A DNA stretch of 12,015 nt from Nitrospira sp. (lineage in GTDB: Bacteria; Nitrospirota; Nitrospiria; Nitrospirales; Nitrospiraceae): contig JANYBU010000113.1 in assembly GCA_025360665.1 (NCBI GenBank), forward strand, positions 1 to 12,015, written 5' to 3'. This document shows, piece by piece, positions 1 to 7,159 of the stretch. The translations under genes were made by a program, and so were the position numbers. Each line of letters opens with the position of its first letter. Positions within the stretch are counted from its first letter, which is position 1. The notes beneath the pieces were generated by a model. It was given only the letters and a program-made list of their open reading frames with translations. It had not been told where the DNA came from and did not search any database.

Positions 1-162
1 CTTCAGTCCGGCGAGTATGATCTCCCCATCATGATCGACGAGGCGATTGTGCGGGCCCGCTTTACCGACGGGGTTGGCCTCCGGTTTTCAAGTTTCCTCC
101 GCTCGGAGGAAAGCCGCCTCCGCCGTATCCTTGATCTGCGCCTTCCCGATCACGCAATCTGA
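1..162 (+). CDS. C-terminal end of a gene, possibly a PilZ-domain protein (partial)
   Basis: Frame 1 is open from the first base to a TGA at 160-162, giving 53 residues of a protein whose start lies outside the window. The tail contains VGLRFSSF followed by a charged stretch, EESRLRRIL. This resembles the end of PilZ domains, where a G-[VI]-x-[VF]-x-F strand precedes a C-terminal helix; PilZ proteins often bind cyclic di-GMP. The N-terminal RxxxR and (D/N)xSxxG ligand motifs would lie outside the window, so the family call rests on weak resemblance. That it is a coding end is more secure than what it encodes. The next gene, on the opposite strand, ends at 258, so the two converge across about 95 nt in which I see no clear terminator hairpin. 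Confidence 0.4.
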   Translation, partial: LQSGEYDLPIMIDEAIVRARFTDGVGLRFSSFLRSEESRLRRILDLRLPDHAI

Positions 163-257
163 TTGTCGATTCTCTCCCTGTCTGAAAGCGTGATTGCTCC
201 TGTTGGTGGCGTCACTCCCCCTCTTCATTCCCCTCACCTACCGCCTGATTGCATCTA

Positions 258-2924
258 TTACTCGTGCCGAAGGACGGCCAGCGGCCGTTGGCCGAGAATC
301 CGGTAGGTGCTCGCAAAACCCACGATCAGCGTCAGCAACATCGTGAGGAGGAGGCCGATGCCAAGCACCCGTGGGTGTATGCTCCAGGGAAGATCGAACA
401 CATACCGCAACACGGCCCATGACAAGACACTCCCGAGGGTCAGTCCGATCAACCCGGCGACGGCACCCAGTAAGACATACTCAATGGCAAAGGCACGTGC
501 AATCAGACCGCGGGTGGCGCCGAGCGCCTTCAGAATGACCGATTCGTAGAGACGTCTGTAGCGTGTCGCAGCGAGTGCCGCAGCCATGACTAACCCGCCG
601 GCAGCAATACAAAAGAGCGCCACCGCCCTGATCGCCAGCGAAAGACGATCGAGAACCTGCGCGAAACTATCGAGCACGTCCCCGATATGGATCGCGCTGA
701 TGTTCGGAAATGAGGCGACGACCGCCCGCTGCAACGGCACCTCTTTCTCCGGCGACACCCGTACCGTCGCCACATAGGTAAACGGCGCCTCTCCCAGTGC
801 GCCTGGGGACAAGATCATGTAAAAATTCGTCGAGAAATTTCCCCAATCGACTTTGCGAATACTGCTCACCTCCGCCGACACCGTGGCCCCCTGAATATCG
901 AACTCCACGATCGAGCCGATCGTGAGACCTAAATGCGTGGCAGCGTCTTCTTCTACTGAAACCAGTGGGGTTGAAAAGACCTGCCCGGGCTTCCACCATT
1001 CCCCTTTGACCAGCTGATTGTCTTTCGGTAGCTGGTCGAGGAAGGTCAGGACATACTCCCGGGTGAAATACCACTGTTTCCCACGCGCATCTTTTCCCTC
1101 CATGCCCTTGCCGTCCCTCTCCAGTCTCTCTTCCGCCATGACGACATGCCCATTGATCGCGTGGAGTCGCGAACGCACCAGCGGCGTAAGCTCCGGGCGC
1201 GCTCGACCAGTCTCTCGATCAACCAACGACACGAACTCCCTCGCTTGATCAGGCTGAATGTCGATAAAGAAAAAGGTTGGGGCATCCGCCGGCCGATTCT
1301 CCTGTATTTGGCTGAGCAACGCCTGTTCCACCAGCGATACCGTGACAATTACCATCACGCCGATGCCGATGGCGACCATGATTCCCGTCGCCTGGCTCCC
1401 CGGCCGCACGACATTGCCCAGGGCATAGCGAAGGCTCAAGACGCGAGGCATTGGCGCCCAGGACAGCCCCCGCACGAACACCCGCGCACAGACAAAGAGG
1501 ATCGTGATGGCGAGAGACAACGCACCGAGAAACAGGAAGCCGATCGACCACGAGCCTGCTTGCCACACCGAAAGTGCGCACAACCCAAGGATGATCACTC
1601 CGGCCGTGCCGACATTCCATCGATCAGCCAGTCCCCATTTCACCCACCATCGTGACGGAGGAGTCCCGTGCTCGACCGTCGCCTGTTCTGCATCTCGCCG
1701 AAAGATCGCACCTGGGTGAACGTCTCGAATCTTCAACAGGGGCCATAAGGTAAACAGCAACGTCGACAACAGTCCCAGCGCCGCCCCTTTCATCAAGGGC
1801 CAGACCGAGGACCACGACAATTCTGAGGAGACGCCTAATTGATCGAGGAGGTCGGACACAAACAGAGCAGCCATGAGGGGAGGCAGCCCTCGTTGGAGCG
1901 CAATCCCCAGCAAGATCCCAGCGAGGCTCCCGACACATCCCAAGAAGATCGCTTGCACCACATACGTCGAGACCACCGTGGCCGAATCCGCGCCGACGGC
2001 TTTTAAGATCGCGATCGTCCGCAACTTGTCCCGCAAGAACGCATGAATCGAGGTCCCGACCCCCAGTCCACCGATGAATAGCGCGGTGAGTCCGATCAGC
2101 CCGAGATAGCGAGAGAGTTGGTCGAGAAATTGCCTCAGCTGTGACTGGGCCGTGCGGTAGCTGGATACGCGCGCGGAATCTGCCGTCAGCCGATCACGCA
2201 GCTCAGAGAGGAGCGGCTCTATCGGCATATCGGATGGCATCTTCACGAGATACCGTTCTCGCACCCGGCTTCCAGGCTTGATCAGCTCCGCCGCCCGTAA
2301 TCCCTCCTGGGCAATCATCACCCGGGGGCCCAAGGTGAAGGCATTGGCCATTCGATCCGGCTCGGTCCGCACGAGGCCGTTGATCAGAAACATCGCTTGG
2401 CCGATCTTCAATTGATCCCCGACCGAGAGGCCCATCCGAATCAGTAGCGACTCCTGCACCACCGCGCCGAAACAGGCATGCCCGCCACAGCGGCGCTCAT
2501 CCGGGTGGAGCAAGACATCAAGCGATTGCGTTGGGTCGAGTCGAATCGCCCCATACAGGGGATACGCCGACTCGACCGCTTTAAGTTCAATGATCTGGAT
2601 CGATTGGGTCACAGAGGGCCCTTGAGTTGTGCGCACGGCCATGGCCACGAGCTCGCTCACATGGGTGAAGGCCATGTCTCGTTCGCCCAGCGAGTTCAGT
2701 ACTGCCTGTCCAGCAAGACTCAGGGGGTGCGTCACACGAATTTCAAGATCGCCGCCTAACAGGCCCCGCGCTTCTTTCGTGACGGCGAGTTCCATACTCG
2801 TGCCAAAGAGGGACACCCCCACCAAAGCCCCGACACCAATCGCGATACAGGCGAAGAAATAGAGAAAGTGCCGCCAGGCTCCCCGGGTTTCACGCCAAGC
2901 CATCCTCAAGATGAAGCGATTCAC
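258..2924 (-). CDS. ybbP: FtsX/MacB-type ABC transporter permease (YbbP-like)
   Basis: This is an 888-residue inner-membrane permease that would work with the ATPase encoded just upstream. Its layout is that of the large LolCE/YbbP class. A first membrane helix lies near residues 20-42. A large periplasmic domain of MacB-PCD type follows to about 265. FtsX-type helices lie near 272-295, 318-345 and 375-397, with more helices near 440-485 and 512-535. A second periplasmic domain and a final FtsX helix set near 770-885 end the protein. The loop LRTIAILKAVGAD at about 301-313 and its second copy ESVILKALGATR near the C terminus are the coupling-helix motifs expected to contact the ATPase. The start is GTG at 2924, overlapping the ATPase stop by 4 nt (GTGA), which argues for translational coupling. 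An ATG seven codons further in (2903) is an alternative. In E. coli, YbbAP sits divergent from tesA, as here. The exact substrate is unknown; lipid or hydrophobic-compound handling is inferred from the family and the esterase neighbour. Confidence 0.88.
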   Translation of the reverse strand: MNRFILRMAWRETRGAWRHFLYFFACIAIGVGALVGVSLFGTSMELAVTKEARGLLGGDLEIRVTHPLSLAGQAVLNSLGERDMAFTHVSELVAMAVRTTQGPSVTQSIQIIELKAVESAYPLYGAIRLDPTQSLDVLLHPDERRCGGHACFGAVVQESLLIRMGLSVGDQLKIGQAMFLINGLVRTEPDRMANAFTLGPRVMIAQEGLRAAELIKPGSRVRERYLVKMPSDMPIEPLLSELRDRLTADSARVSSYRTAQSQLRQFLDQLSRYLGLIGLTALFIGGLGVGTSIHAFLRDKLRTIAILKAVGADSATVVSTYVVQAIFLGCVGSLAGILLGIALQRGLPPLMAALFVSDLLDQLGVSSELSWSSVWPLMKGAALGLLSTLLFTLWPLLKIRDVHPGAIFRRDAEQATVEHGTPPSRWWVKWGLADRWNVGTAGVIILGLCALSVWQAGSWSIGFLFLGALSLAITILFVCARVFVRGLSWAPMPRVLSLRYALGNVVRPGSQATGIMVAIGIGVMVIVTVSLVEQALLSQIQENRPADAPTFFFIDIQPDQAREFVSLVDRETGRARPELTPLVRSRLHAINGHVVMAEERLERDGKGMEGKDARGKQWYFTREYVLTFLDQLPKDNQLVKGEWWKPGQVFSTPLVSVEEDAATHLGLTIGSIVEFDIQGATVSAEVSSIRKVDWGNFSTNFYMILSPGALGEAPFTYVATVRVSPEKEVPLQRAVVASFPNISAIHIGDVLDSFAQVLDRLSLAIRAVALFCIAAGGLVMAAALAATRYRRLYESVILKALGATRGLIARAFAIEYVLLGAVAGLIGLTLGSVLSWAVLRYVFDLPWSIHPRVLGIGLLLTMLLTLIVGFASTYRILGQRPLAVLRHE

Positions 2925-3625
2925 TGGGCTGACTCTGCGAGCCGATTGTCTGAGTCGGTGAGGGTATCGGATTCGATGCGGCCGTCGCGCAACGCAATCA
3001 CGCGCTCCATCGAAGACGCGATGGCTCGATCATGCGTGACGAGGACCAAGGTGGTGCCGTAATCGCGATGGAGAGCCAGGAGCAGATTCATCACATGCTG
3101 TCCCGTGGCCGAATCCAAATTGCCGGTTGGCTCATCGGCCAACAGAATCGGTGGGTGGCAGGCAAATGCTCTGGCTACCGCCACACGCTGTTGCTCGCCT
3201 CCCGACAGTTGGACGGGATAATGATGTAGCCGTTCTCCCAAGCCGACGGTCTGCAACAGTTCCGTCGCCCGATCCTGGGCCGTGCGCATCCCTGCCAACT
3301 CCAGCGGCACCAGGACGTTTTCCAGGGCGGTGAGGGTGGGAATCAGGTGAAAGGATTGGAAGATGTAGCCGATGTGATCGCGGCGATACCGCGCCAAGGC
3401 ACTCTCGCGCATTGTAGAGATTTCCACGCCGTTCAATGCGATGGAGCCTGACGTCGGGCGATCCAGTCCTGCGATAAGGCCCAGCAAGGTGGACTTCCCG
3501 CTACCGGATGGGCCGACGATGGCCACGCGCTGCTTATCAGGAATCTCGAGTGTGACATCGTCGAGGATCGTGATCTGATGGCCACCACCGGCTAGGCGCA
3601 TTGTCAGATGAGAGATGGTAATCAT
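2921..3625 (-). CDS. ybbA: ABC transporter ATP-binding protein (YbbA/LolD-like)
   Basis: A 234-residue cytoplasmic ATPase with every hallmark of the LolD/MacB/YbbA branch. It has Walker A GPSGSGKST at 38-46, the Q-loop Gln in YIFQSF at 90, the signature LSGGEQQR at 140-147, Walker B ILLADEP at 160-166 with catalytic Glu165, and the H-loop His198 in VTHDR. The GEQQRVAVARA form and the FQSFHLIPTLTALENV stretch are typical of ATPases paired with FtsX-type permeases. It would power the 888-residue permease whose start overlaps its stop codon. The ATG at 3623-3625 fits the family's usual N terminus. The gene is read away from the esterase gene with about 60 nt between the two starts, and the arrangement matches tesA/ybbA/ybbP of E. 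coli. A LolD-like role in lipoprotein release cannot be excluded, but the tesA synteny favours YbbA. Confidence 0.92.
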   Translation of the reverse strand: MITISHLTMRLAGGGHQITILDDVTLEIPDKQRVAIVGPSGSGKSTLLGLIAGLDRPTSGSIALNGVEISTMRESALARYRRDHIGYIFQSFHLIPTLTALENVLVPLELAGMRTAQDRATELLQTVGLGERLHHYPVQLSGGEQQRVAVARAFACHPPILLADEPTGNLDSATGQHVMNLLLALHRDYGTTLVLVTHDRAIASSMERVIALRDGRIESDTLTDSDNRLAESAQ

Positions 3626-3668
3626 GTTGTCGGTCGGGTTCCCACAGTATCGTCCACGTGAAGGCTAT

Positions 3669-3674
3669 ATTATA
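3669..3674 (-). promoter_or_regulatory. Candidate -10 box for the ABC transporter operon in the divergent gap
   Basis: Read on the minus strand, these bases are a perfect TATAAT, placed 44 nt upstream of the ybbA start. The -35 position is poor (about ATGTTC at 3692-3697). The same AT-rich patch gives TATATT (3666-3671) and TATACT (3671-3676) on the plus strand, so it may also serve the esterase gene. This is sequence matching only; no start site is proven. Confidence 0.35.
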
Positions 3675-3684
3675 CTGGAGGATC

Positions 3685-4437
3685 ATGCGCCGAACATGGA
3701 TTCTCACGAAACTATTATTCTGCCTCTGTCTCTCCTTGATCGCCCCCTATGGTTCCGACGGCGGCAGTGCTCCCTCCTCTCCGCCCTCGTCGTCGAGCCA
3801 CCCTCGCGAGGGCGTTGGACCACGTCTGGAAACCGACGTGATGGCGCAACCGGGACGACCGAAGACTCAGGTCTCCGCCGAACGCCCACGCATCGTCGCC
3901 TTCGGAAACAGCCTGACAGCCGGCTTAGGCGTGGCGCCGGATCAATCGTACCCCGCTCACCTGCAGCGGGCACTCGACGCAGCGGGCTATGCCTATCGGG
4001 TCGTGAACGCGGGAGTCAGCGGTGAGACGACAGCCGGCGGAGCCCGGCGGGTCTCCTGGGTCCTGAACAGCAAGCCGGCAATCGTCATTCTGGAACTCGG
4101 CGGCAACGATGGGCTCCGCGGCCTCAGCCTTCAAGAGACGAAAGCCAACCTCGAACGGATCATTCAACAACTCCAACAGGCCTCGGTCACCGTCGTGTTA
4201 GCGGGGATGAAACTCCCCCCGAATTATGGACAGGACTATACCGGGGGGTTTGAGGCGCTCTATCAAGCCTTAGCGAAGCAATATCGCCTGACGCTGATTC
4301 CATTTTTTCTCGATGGGGTGGCAGGCTCATCCTCGCTCAATCAGGCAGACGGCATTCATCCGACGGGAGAGGGCTATCGCCTGATTGTCGAGCGGGTCCT
4401 CCCGACGCTTGAGCCACTGCTGGAGGGAAACCGGTGA
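3685..4437 (+). CDS. tesA: Exported SGNH-family esterase/lysophospholipase (TesA-like)
   Basis: A 250-residue SGNH/GDSL hydrolase predicted to act in the periplasm on short acyl esters, thioesters or lysophospholipids. The four conserved blocks are present. Block I is FGNSLTAG with nucleophile Ser76 (Asn replaces the usual Asp of GDSL). Block II is GVSGETT with oxyanion Gly113. Block III is GGND with Asn141. Block V is DGIHP with Asp222 and His225 of the triad. The N terminus RRTWILTKLLFCLCLSLIAP is a plausible Sec signal peptide. A Ser/Pro-rich, low-complexity linker follows before the catalytic domain begins near residue 68. I chose ATG 3685 because GGAGG lies just before it (3677-3681) and the signal peptide then starts cleanly. 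A GTG at 3658 would add nine residues in front and overlap the promoter-like bases. The gene is divergent from ybbAP and lies 49 nt before the next gene on the same strand. Confidence 0.87.
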   Translation: MRRTWILTKLLFCLCLSLIAPYGSDGGSAPSSPPSSSSHPREGVGPRLETDVMAQPGRPKTQVSAERPRIVAFGNSLTAGLGVAPDQSYPAHLQRALDAAGYAYRVVNAGVSGETTAGGARRVSWVLNSKPAIVILELGGNDGLRGLSLQETKANLERIIQQLQQASVTVVLAGMKLPPNYGQDYTGGFEALYQALAKQYRLTLIPFFLDGVAGSSSLNQADGIHPTGEGYRLIVERVLPTLEPLLEGNR

Positions 4438-4486
4438 AGGCGGTCAAGGAGCCTGCCCGACATTGCCTGTTGTGACAGAGAGAGCC

Positions 4487-6043
4487 ATGAGCAAGACCGC
4501 TCCGAACAACGCATCGTCTTCGCCACATCAGGGGCAACTCGTGCTGTACATAACCGTCACGATCACCGGCGCAGCCGTGATGATCGTGGAGTTGCTCGGC
4601 ACGCGGATCATCGGCCCGTTTTATGGGGTCAGCCTGTACGTTTGGTCGTCGCTGATCGCCGTCACCTTGATTGCCCTGGCCTTGGGCTACTTCCTCGGGG
4701 GATTGATCGCCGATCGATTTCCGGCAGTCCGTCTGTCTCACATCATTCTGTCTTCTGCCTTCACGACCGTGATCATCCCGTTTCTGACGGGGCCGATTCT
4801 CGGCGCGACCGACTCACTCGGCCTTCGGGCGGGCGCTTTCGCGAGCGCGCTCTTGCTTTTCACGCTGCCGTTGACGGCGCTGGCAATGGTGGGGCCCTAT
4901 GTGATCAAGCGCGCGACGCGCGACTTGAGCGGGGTGGGCACTGCCGCCGGGTCTGTCTATGCCATCAGCACGGTCGGCAGTGTGGTGGGAACCGTACTAT
5001 TGGGATTTTTCCTGTTACCGATGTTTGGAACCAGGGCGATCATTTTCTCACTCAGCCTCCTGCTCGGCGTCCTTGCCATCCTGGTCGCCTGGTTTGAACC
5101 ATCCGCAGGCGCGCGTCTCCGATCCGTCTGGTTGGGCGTGGCGGCCTGCGTGGTAATCGGCATCCTGGCTACGTACGGGCTTTCCTTCTCTCGGAATTCG
5201 GTGAAAGGATTCACGGTCCGATCCGAAGCCGAAAGCATCTACGGCTGGGTGCGCGTGGTGGACGATGAACGGCGGGGCTTCCGCCTGATGCTCGCCGATG
5301 CATCGATTATCAGTGCGGTAAACATCAAAGAAGATCGGAGCCTGCTGGGATATCAAGAGATCTTGGGCCTACTCCCCGCGATTCATCCTGAGGCAGCGCG
5401 AGCCTTGCTGATCGGCCTGGGCGGTGGACAGGTCGCGCGGGATCTCAAATCGAAAGGTGTCATAACCGACACGATCGAAATCGATCCGGCCGTCGCCGCT
5501 GCTGCCCGGCAACATTTTCATTTCCAGCCCACAGGTCGATTTATCGTCGGCGACGCACGCTATGAGATCAAGAATCTCGCTACCCGCTATGATCTCATCA
5601 TTCACGATTGTTTCACCGGCGGGGCCGAGCCGACGCATCTGCTCAGTCGGGAAATGTTGAGCGAACTGCACGTCTTGTTGAACAACCGCGGGATCCTCGC
5701 GCTCAACTACGTGGGATTTACAAGCGGGGAAGGATCGGATGCGGTCGCCGCAGTGCATCAGACACTCAAGAGTGTGTTCCCCCAGGTACGCGTCTTCATC
5801 ACGGACAAGAAAGAGTTCACTGATTTCGTGTTTCTGGCGTCGGAGGAGCCAATCTACCTGGATCCCGCCAGCGAGGATCGCCGCGTGCGATGGCTGCTCG
5901 ATCATGAACACACGATTCTCAGCAACGAGGGCTTCACGATTACGGACGACTACAATCCGATGGAGAGCCGTCAAGTCCGCAAGTCAGAATCCTACCGGAA
6001 ATATTTTCTCGACCGTATCGCCCTCGAACTGCTGCTGCGCTAG
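4487..6043 (+). CDS. Membrane-fused spermidine-synthase-like protein
   Basis: A 518-residue fusion. About seven membrane helices come first (roughly 17-37, 50-72, 84-106, 115-138, 155-178, 183-203 and 213-231). A soluble SAM-fold domain of the spermidine-synthase superfamily follows from about 245. In that domain LLIGLGGGQVARDL (307-320) is the glycine loop for the nucleoside ligand. Glu331 in TIEIDP is the usual ribose-binding acid, GDAR is at 355-358, and IIHDCFTGG (371-379) replaces the catalytic DxxDP segment, keeping Asp374 but not the second Asp. TDDYNPME at 486-493 is typical of the fused family. True putrescine aminopropyltransferase activity is therefore doubtful; transport or a related SAM-linked reaction is possible. 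The start at ATG 4487 has a purine-rich GAGAGAG stretch before it. The open frame extends upstream to 4385, but that would overlap tesA by about 50 nt. It is probably co-transcribed with tesA. Confidence 0.82.
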   Translation: MSKTAPNNASSSPHQGQLVLYITVTITGAAVMIVELLGTRIIGPFYGVSLYVWSSLIAVTLIALALGYFLGGLIADRFPAVRLSHIILSSAFTTVIIPFLTGPILGATDSLGLRAGAFASALLLFTLPLTALAMVGPYVIKRATRDLSGVGTAAGSVYAISTVGSVVGTVLLGFFLLPMFGTRAIIFSLSLLLGVLAILVAWFEPSAGARLRSVWLGVAACVVIGILATYGLSFSRNSVKGFTVRSEAESIYGWVRVVDDERRGFRLMLADASIISAVNIKEDRSLLGYQEILGLLPAIHPEAARALLIGLGGGQVARDLKSKGVITDTIEIDPAVAAAARQHFHFQPTGRFIVGDARYEIKNLATRYDLIIHDCFTGGAEPTHLLSREMLSELHVLLNNRGILALNYVGFTSGEGSDAVAAVHQTLKSVFPQVRVFITDKKEFTDFVFLASEEPIYLDPASEDRRVRWLLDHEHTILSNEGFTITDDYNPMESRQVRKSESYRKYFLDRIALELLLR

Positions 6044-6061
6044 GCGGGCTGAACGAGAGTT

Positions 6062-6086
6062 CGAAGTTCGAGGTGCCGGAACTTCG
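6062..6086. repeat. Perfect 8-bp inverted repeat after the spermidine-synthase-like gene
   Basis: CGAAGTTC (6062-6069) and GAACTTCG (6079-6086) can pair across a 9-nt loop, 18 nt after the stop codon at 6043. No T-run follows on the plus strand, so it is not a classical Rho-independent terminator. It may still act as a 3' end hairpin, or mark the edge of the decayed segment that starts here. Confidence 0.4.
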
Positions 6087-6117
6087 GGCCCCGAGCATTG
6101 AACCTCGCGTCGACCTT

Positions 6118-6372
6118 TCTCGCCCACTACTACTATTTCCCAATAGGCTCGGTCTTTGTGCCATCTCAATCGGATGGCGAGAAAATCACGCTGCGTGAGT
6201 TCACCGGAGGCCCCCGCCGACTGAGAGCCGACATGGCTTCAATCGGCGCGACAGCAGAAGAGAGAAACCGAAACCGTTGAAGAAGCCGGCGCGTGGGGCC
6301 TGAGCCCTCCTCTTTGACATACAGTTTCACCAACACGCTGGTATCGAAGTAGGCCCAGTGACGCGATGTCAC
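6118..6372 (-). pseudogene. Decayed PIN-domain toxin (VapC-like), frameshifted and truncated
   Basis: A GTG at 6372 overlaps the antitoxin stop by 4 nt (GTGA) and opens a PIN-domain N terminus: HWAYFDTSVLVKLYVKEEGS, then RRLLQRFRFLSSAVAPIEAMSAL. The first Mg-binding Asp (FDTS) and the following Glu (PIEA) of the VapC active site are visible. Near the G-run at 6211-6215 the family-like reading jumps frame, continuing as ASGELTQRDFLAIRLRWHKD then RAYWEIVVVGEK. One lost G would explain this. After about 6118 all resemblance ends, so the C-terminal half with the remaining acidic residues is missing. As read, the frame stops at 6166. The gene should encode no working RNase. VapC toxins cleave tRNA or rRNA when the antitoxin is lost. 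Confidence 0.72.
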
Positions 6373-6645
6373 TTTTCCTCTCTGTCCGTGACAATCGTGC
6401 GGGACAACGGCACGGCACGCACTGATCGAGGGCTCCACGCTGGAAGCACCAGGCTTTTCGATGCTGCGCGCAACAGCCCGGAAGACTCCAGCTTCCGAAT
6501 GGCGGAACTCGCTTCATCGGAGGCCCCGATCAGCTTCACGACAGCCAGAGGCTTGCCACGTGCTGTCAACAAACTTCCTTGCCTTGCTTGACGGCCTTCA
6601 TCAACTGGAAAATTTCTGATTCGCCTCACGTAGTCCCATTTGCAT
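6369..6645 (-). pseudogene. Decayed Phd/VapB-type antitoxin with two frameshifts
   Basis: A strong GGAGGAGG (6653-6660) sits 7 nt before ATG 6645, which begins MQMGLREANQKFS, the usual opening of Phd/YefM antitoxins. The frame then hits TGA. Two single-base losses restore the family pattern. After KFS, one missing C would let it continue as QLMKAVKQGKEV. Then one missing T in a T-run (GTTTG) would join it to LLTARGKPLAVVKLIG and the C-terminal toxin-binding tail that ends DREEK at 6371-6369. The toxin starts in the overlapping GTGA. The gene order, spacing and overlap are those of a normal type II toxin-antitoxin operon, so this was once a working module. Base-calling errors in homopolymers are an alternative cause, but the neighbouring toxin is also physically truncated. 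Confidence 0.72.
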
Positions 6646-6674
6646 GGGATAGCCTCCTCCAAGGCGTTTTCGGC

Positions 6675-6991
6675 TCAGGCATGAATGACCTCCAGGCTGA
6701 CCTGGCGAAAGCCGAGCCCGCGGACACGATCGATGAGGGTGACGACCGCTCCAACCGTGTGACTTTGTCGGCGCGGACCAGGACCAACGACTCGGGGAAA
6801 TGGGTGAGGAGCGTCGCGTCGAGATGCTCATCGGTGACAGCGCGATCGTTCACGAACAATGCACCCTCCCCCGTGACGGTAATGAAAAGCGGGGCGGTTC
6901 TGCCGGTCGCCGGTTGTCGCAGGCTTTAGCCAGATTGACCGGAGTCTGACCAGCGGTAATGAATGTGGTGGTGGTCAAACACGATAAAAAG
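6675..6991 (-). pseudogene. Decayed ExbD/TolR-like biopolymer transport protein
   Basis: No single frame is complete, but pieces in successive frames read like the membrane helix and periplasmic domain of ExbD. TTTTFITAGQTPVNLAKA covers roughly 6976-6925. APLFITVTGEGALFVNDRAV and then TDEHLDATLLTHFPESLVLV RADK cover about 6895-6750. VVTLIDRVRGLGFRQVSLEV ends IHA with TGA at 6677-6675. At least two frame changes are needed; the last is a lost G at GAGCGGTCG near 6750. ExbD normally works with ExbB and TonB to energise outer-membrane receptors; neither partner is visible here. The N-terminal Asp-bearing helix motif (LVDVxL) is not found. The open frame 6626-6859 is only one fragment of this gene. 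The vapB ribosome binding site begins 15 nt after its stop. Confidence 0.62.
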
Positions 6992-7129
6992 CTGATACCT
7001 TTTTCTTTCGCCCAATTCTCCGCTTTTCCGTGGGGAGGGTTCTTGCTGGGTTGGCTCGGCTCGGTTTCGGGAGGAGGAGCCGGAGGAAAAGCAGTGGGAA
7101 GTCTCCGCCAATCATCGCGAGGTCAGGTA

Positions 7130-7135
7130 TATAAT
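7130..7135 (+). promoter_or_regulatory. Candidate -10 box for the permuted ccdA gene
   Basis: TATAAT matches the sigma-70 -10 consensus exactly and lies 24 nt before the chosen ATG at 7160, followed by GGAGG at 7147-7151. The -35 position (about GCCAAT) is weak. The placement supports transcription starting just upstream of the short form of the gene, and not at the far upstream end of the open frame. Confidence 0.4.
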
Positions 7136-7159
7136 AATAGGGCGGCGGAGGACAATGGG

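Noticed and set aside
163..257. Bidirectional terminator between the first two genes
   Set aside because: No stable stem followed by a T-run could be found by eye.
1146..1655. 169-residue open frame opposite the permease gene
   Set aside because: Arg/His/Pro-rich composition typical of antisense frames in GC-rich genes.
6959..7159. N-terminal extension of the ccdA open frame (67 residues)
   Set aside because: Gly/Ser-rich with no family likeness, crosses the exbD remnant and the -10 box, and ATG 7160 has a well-spaced GGAGG.
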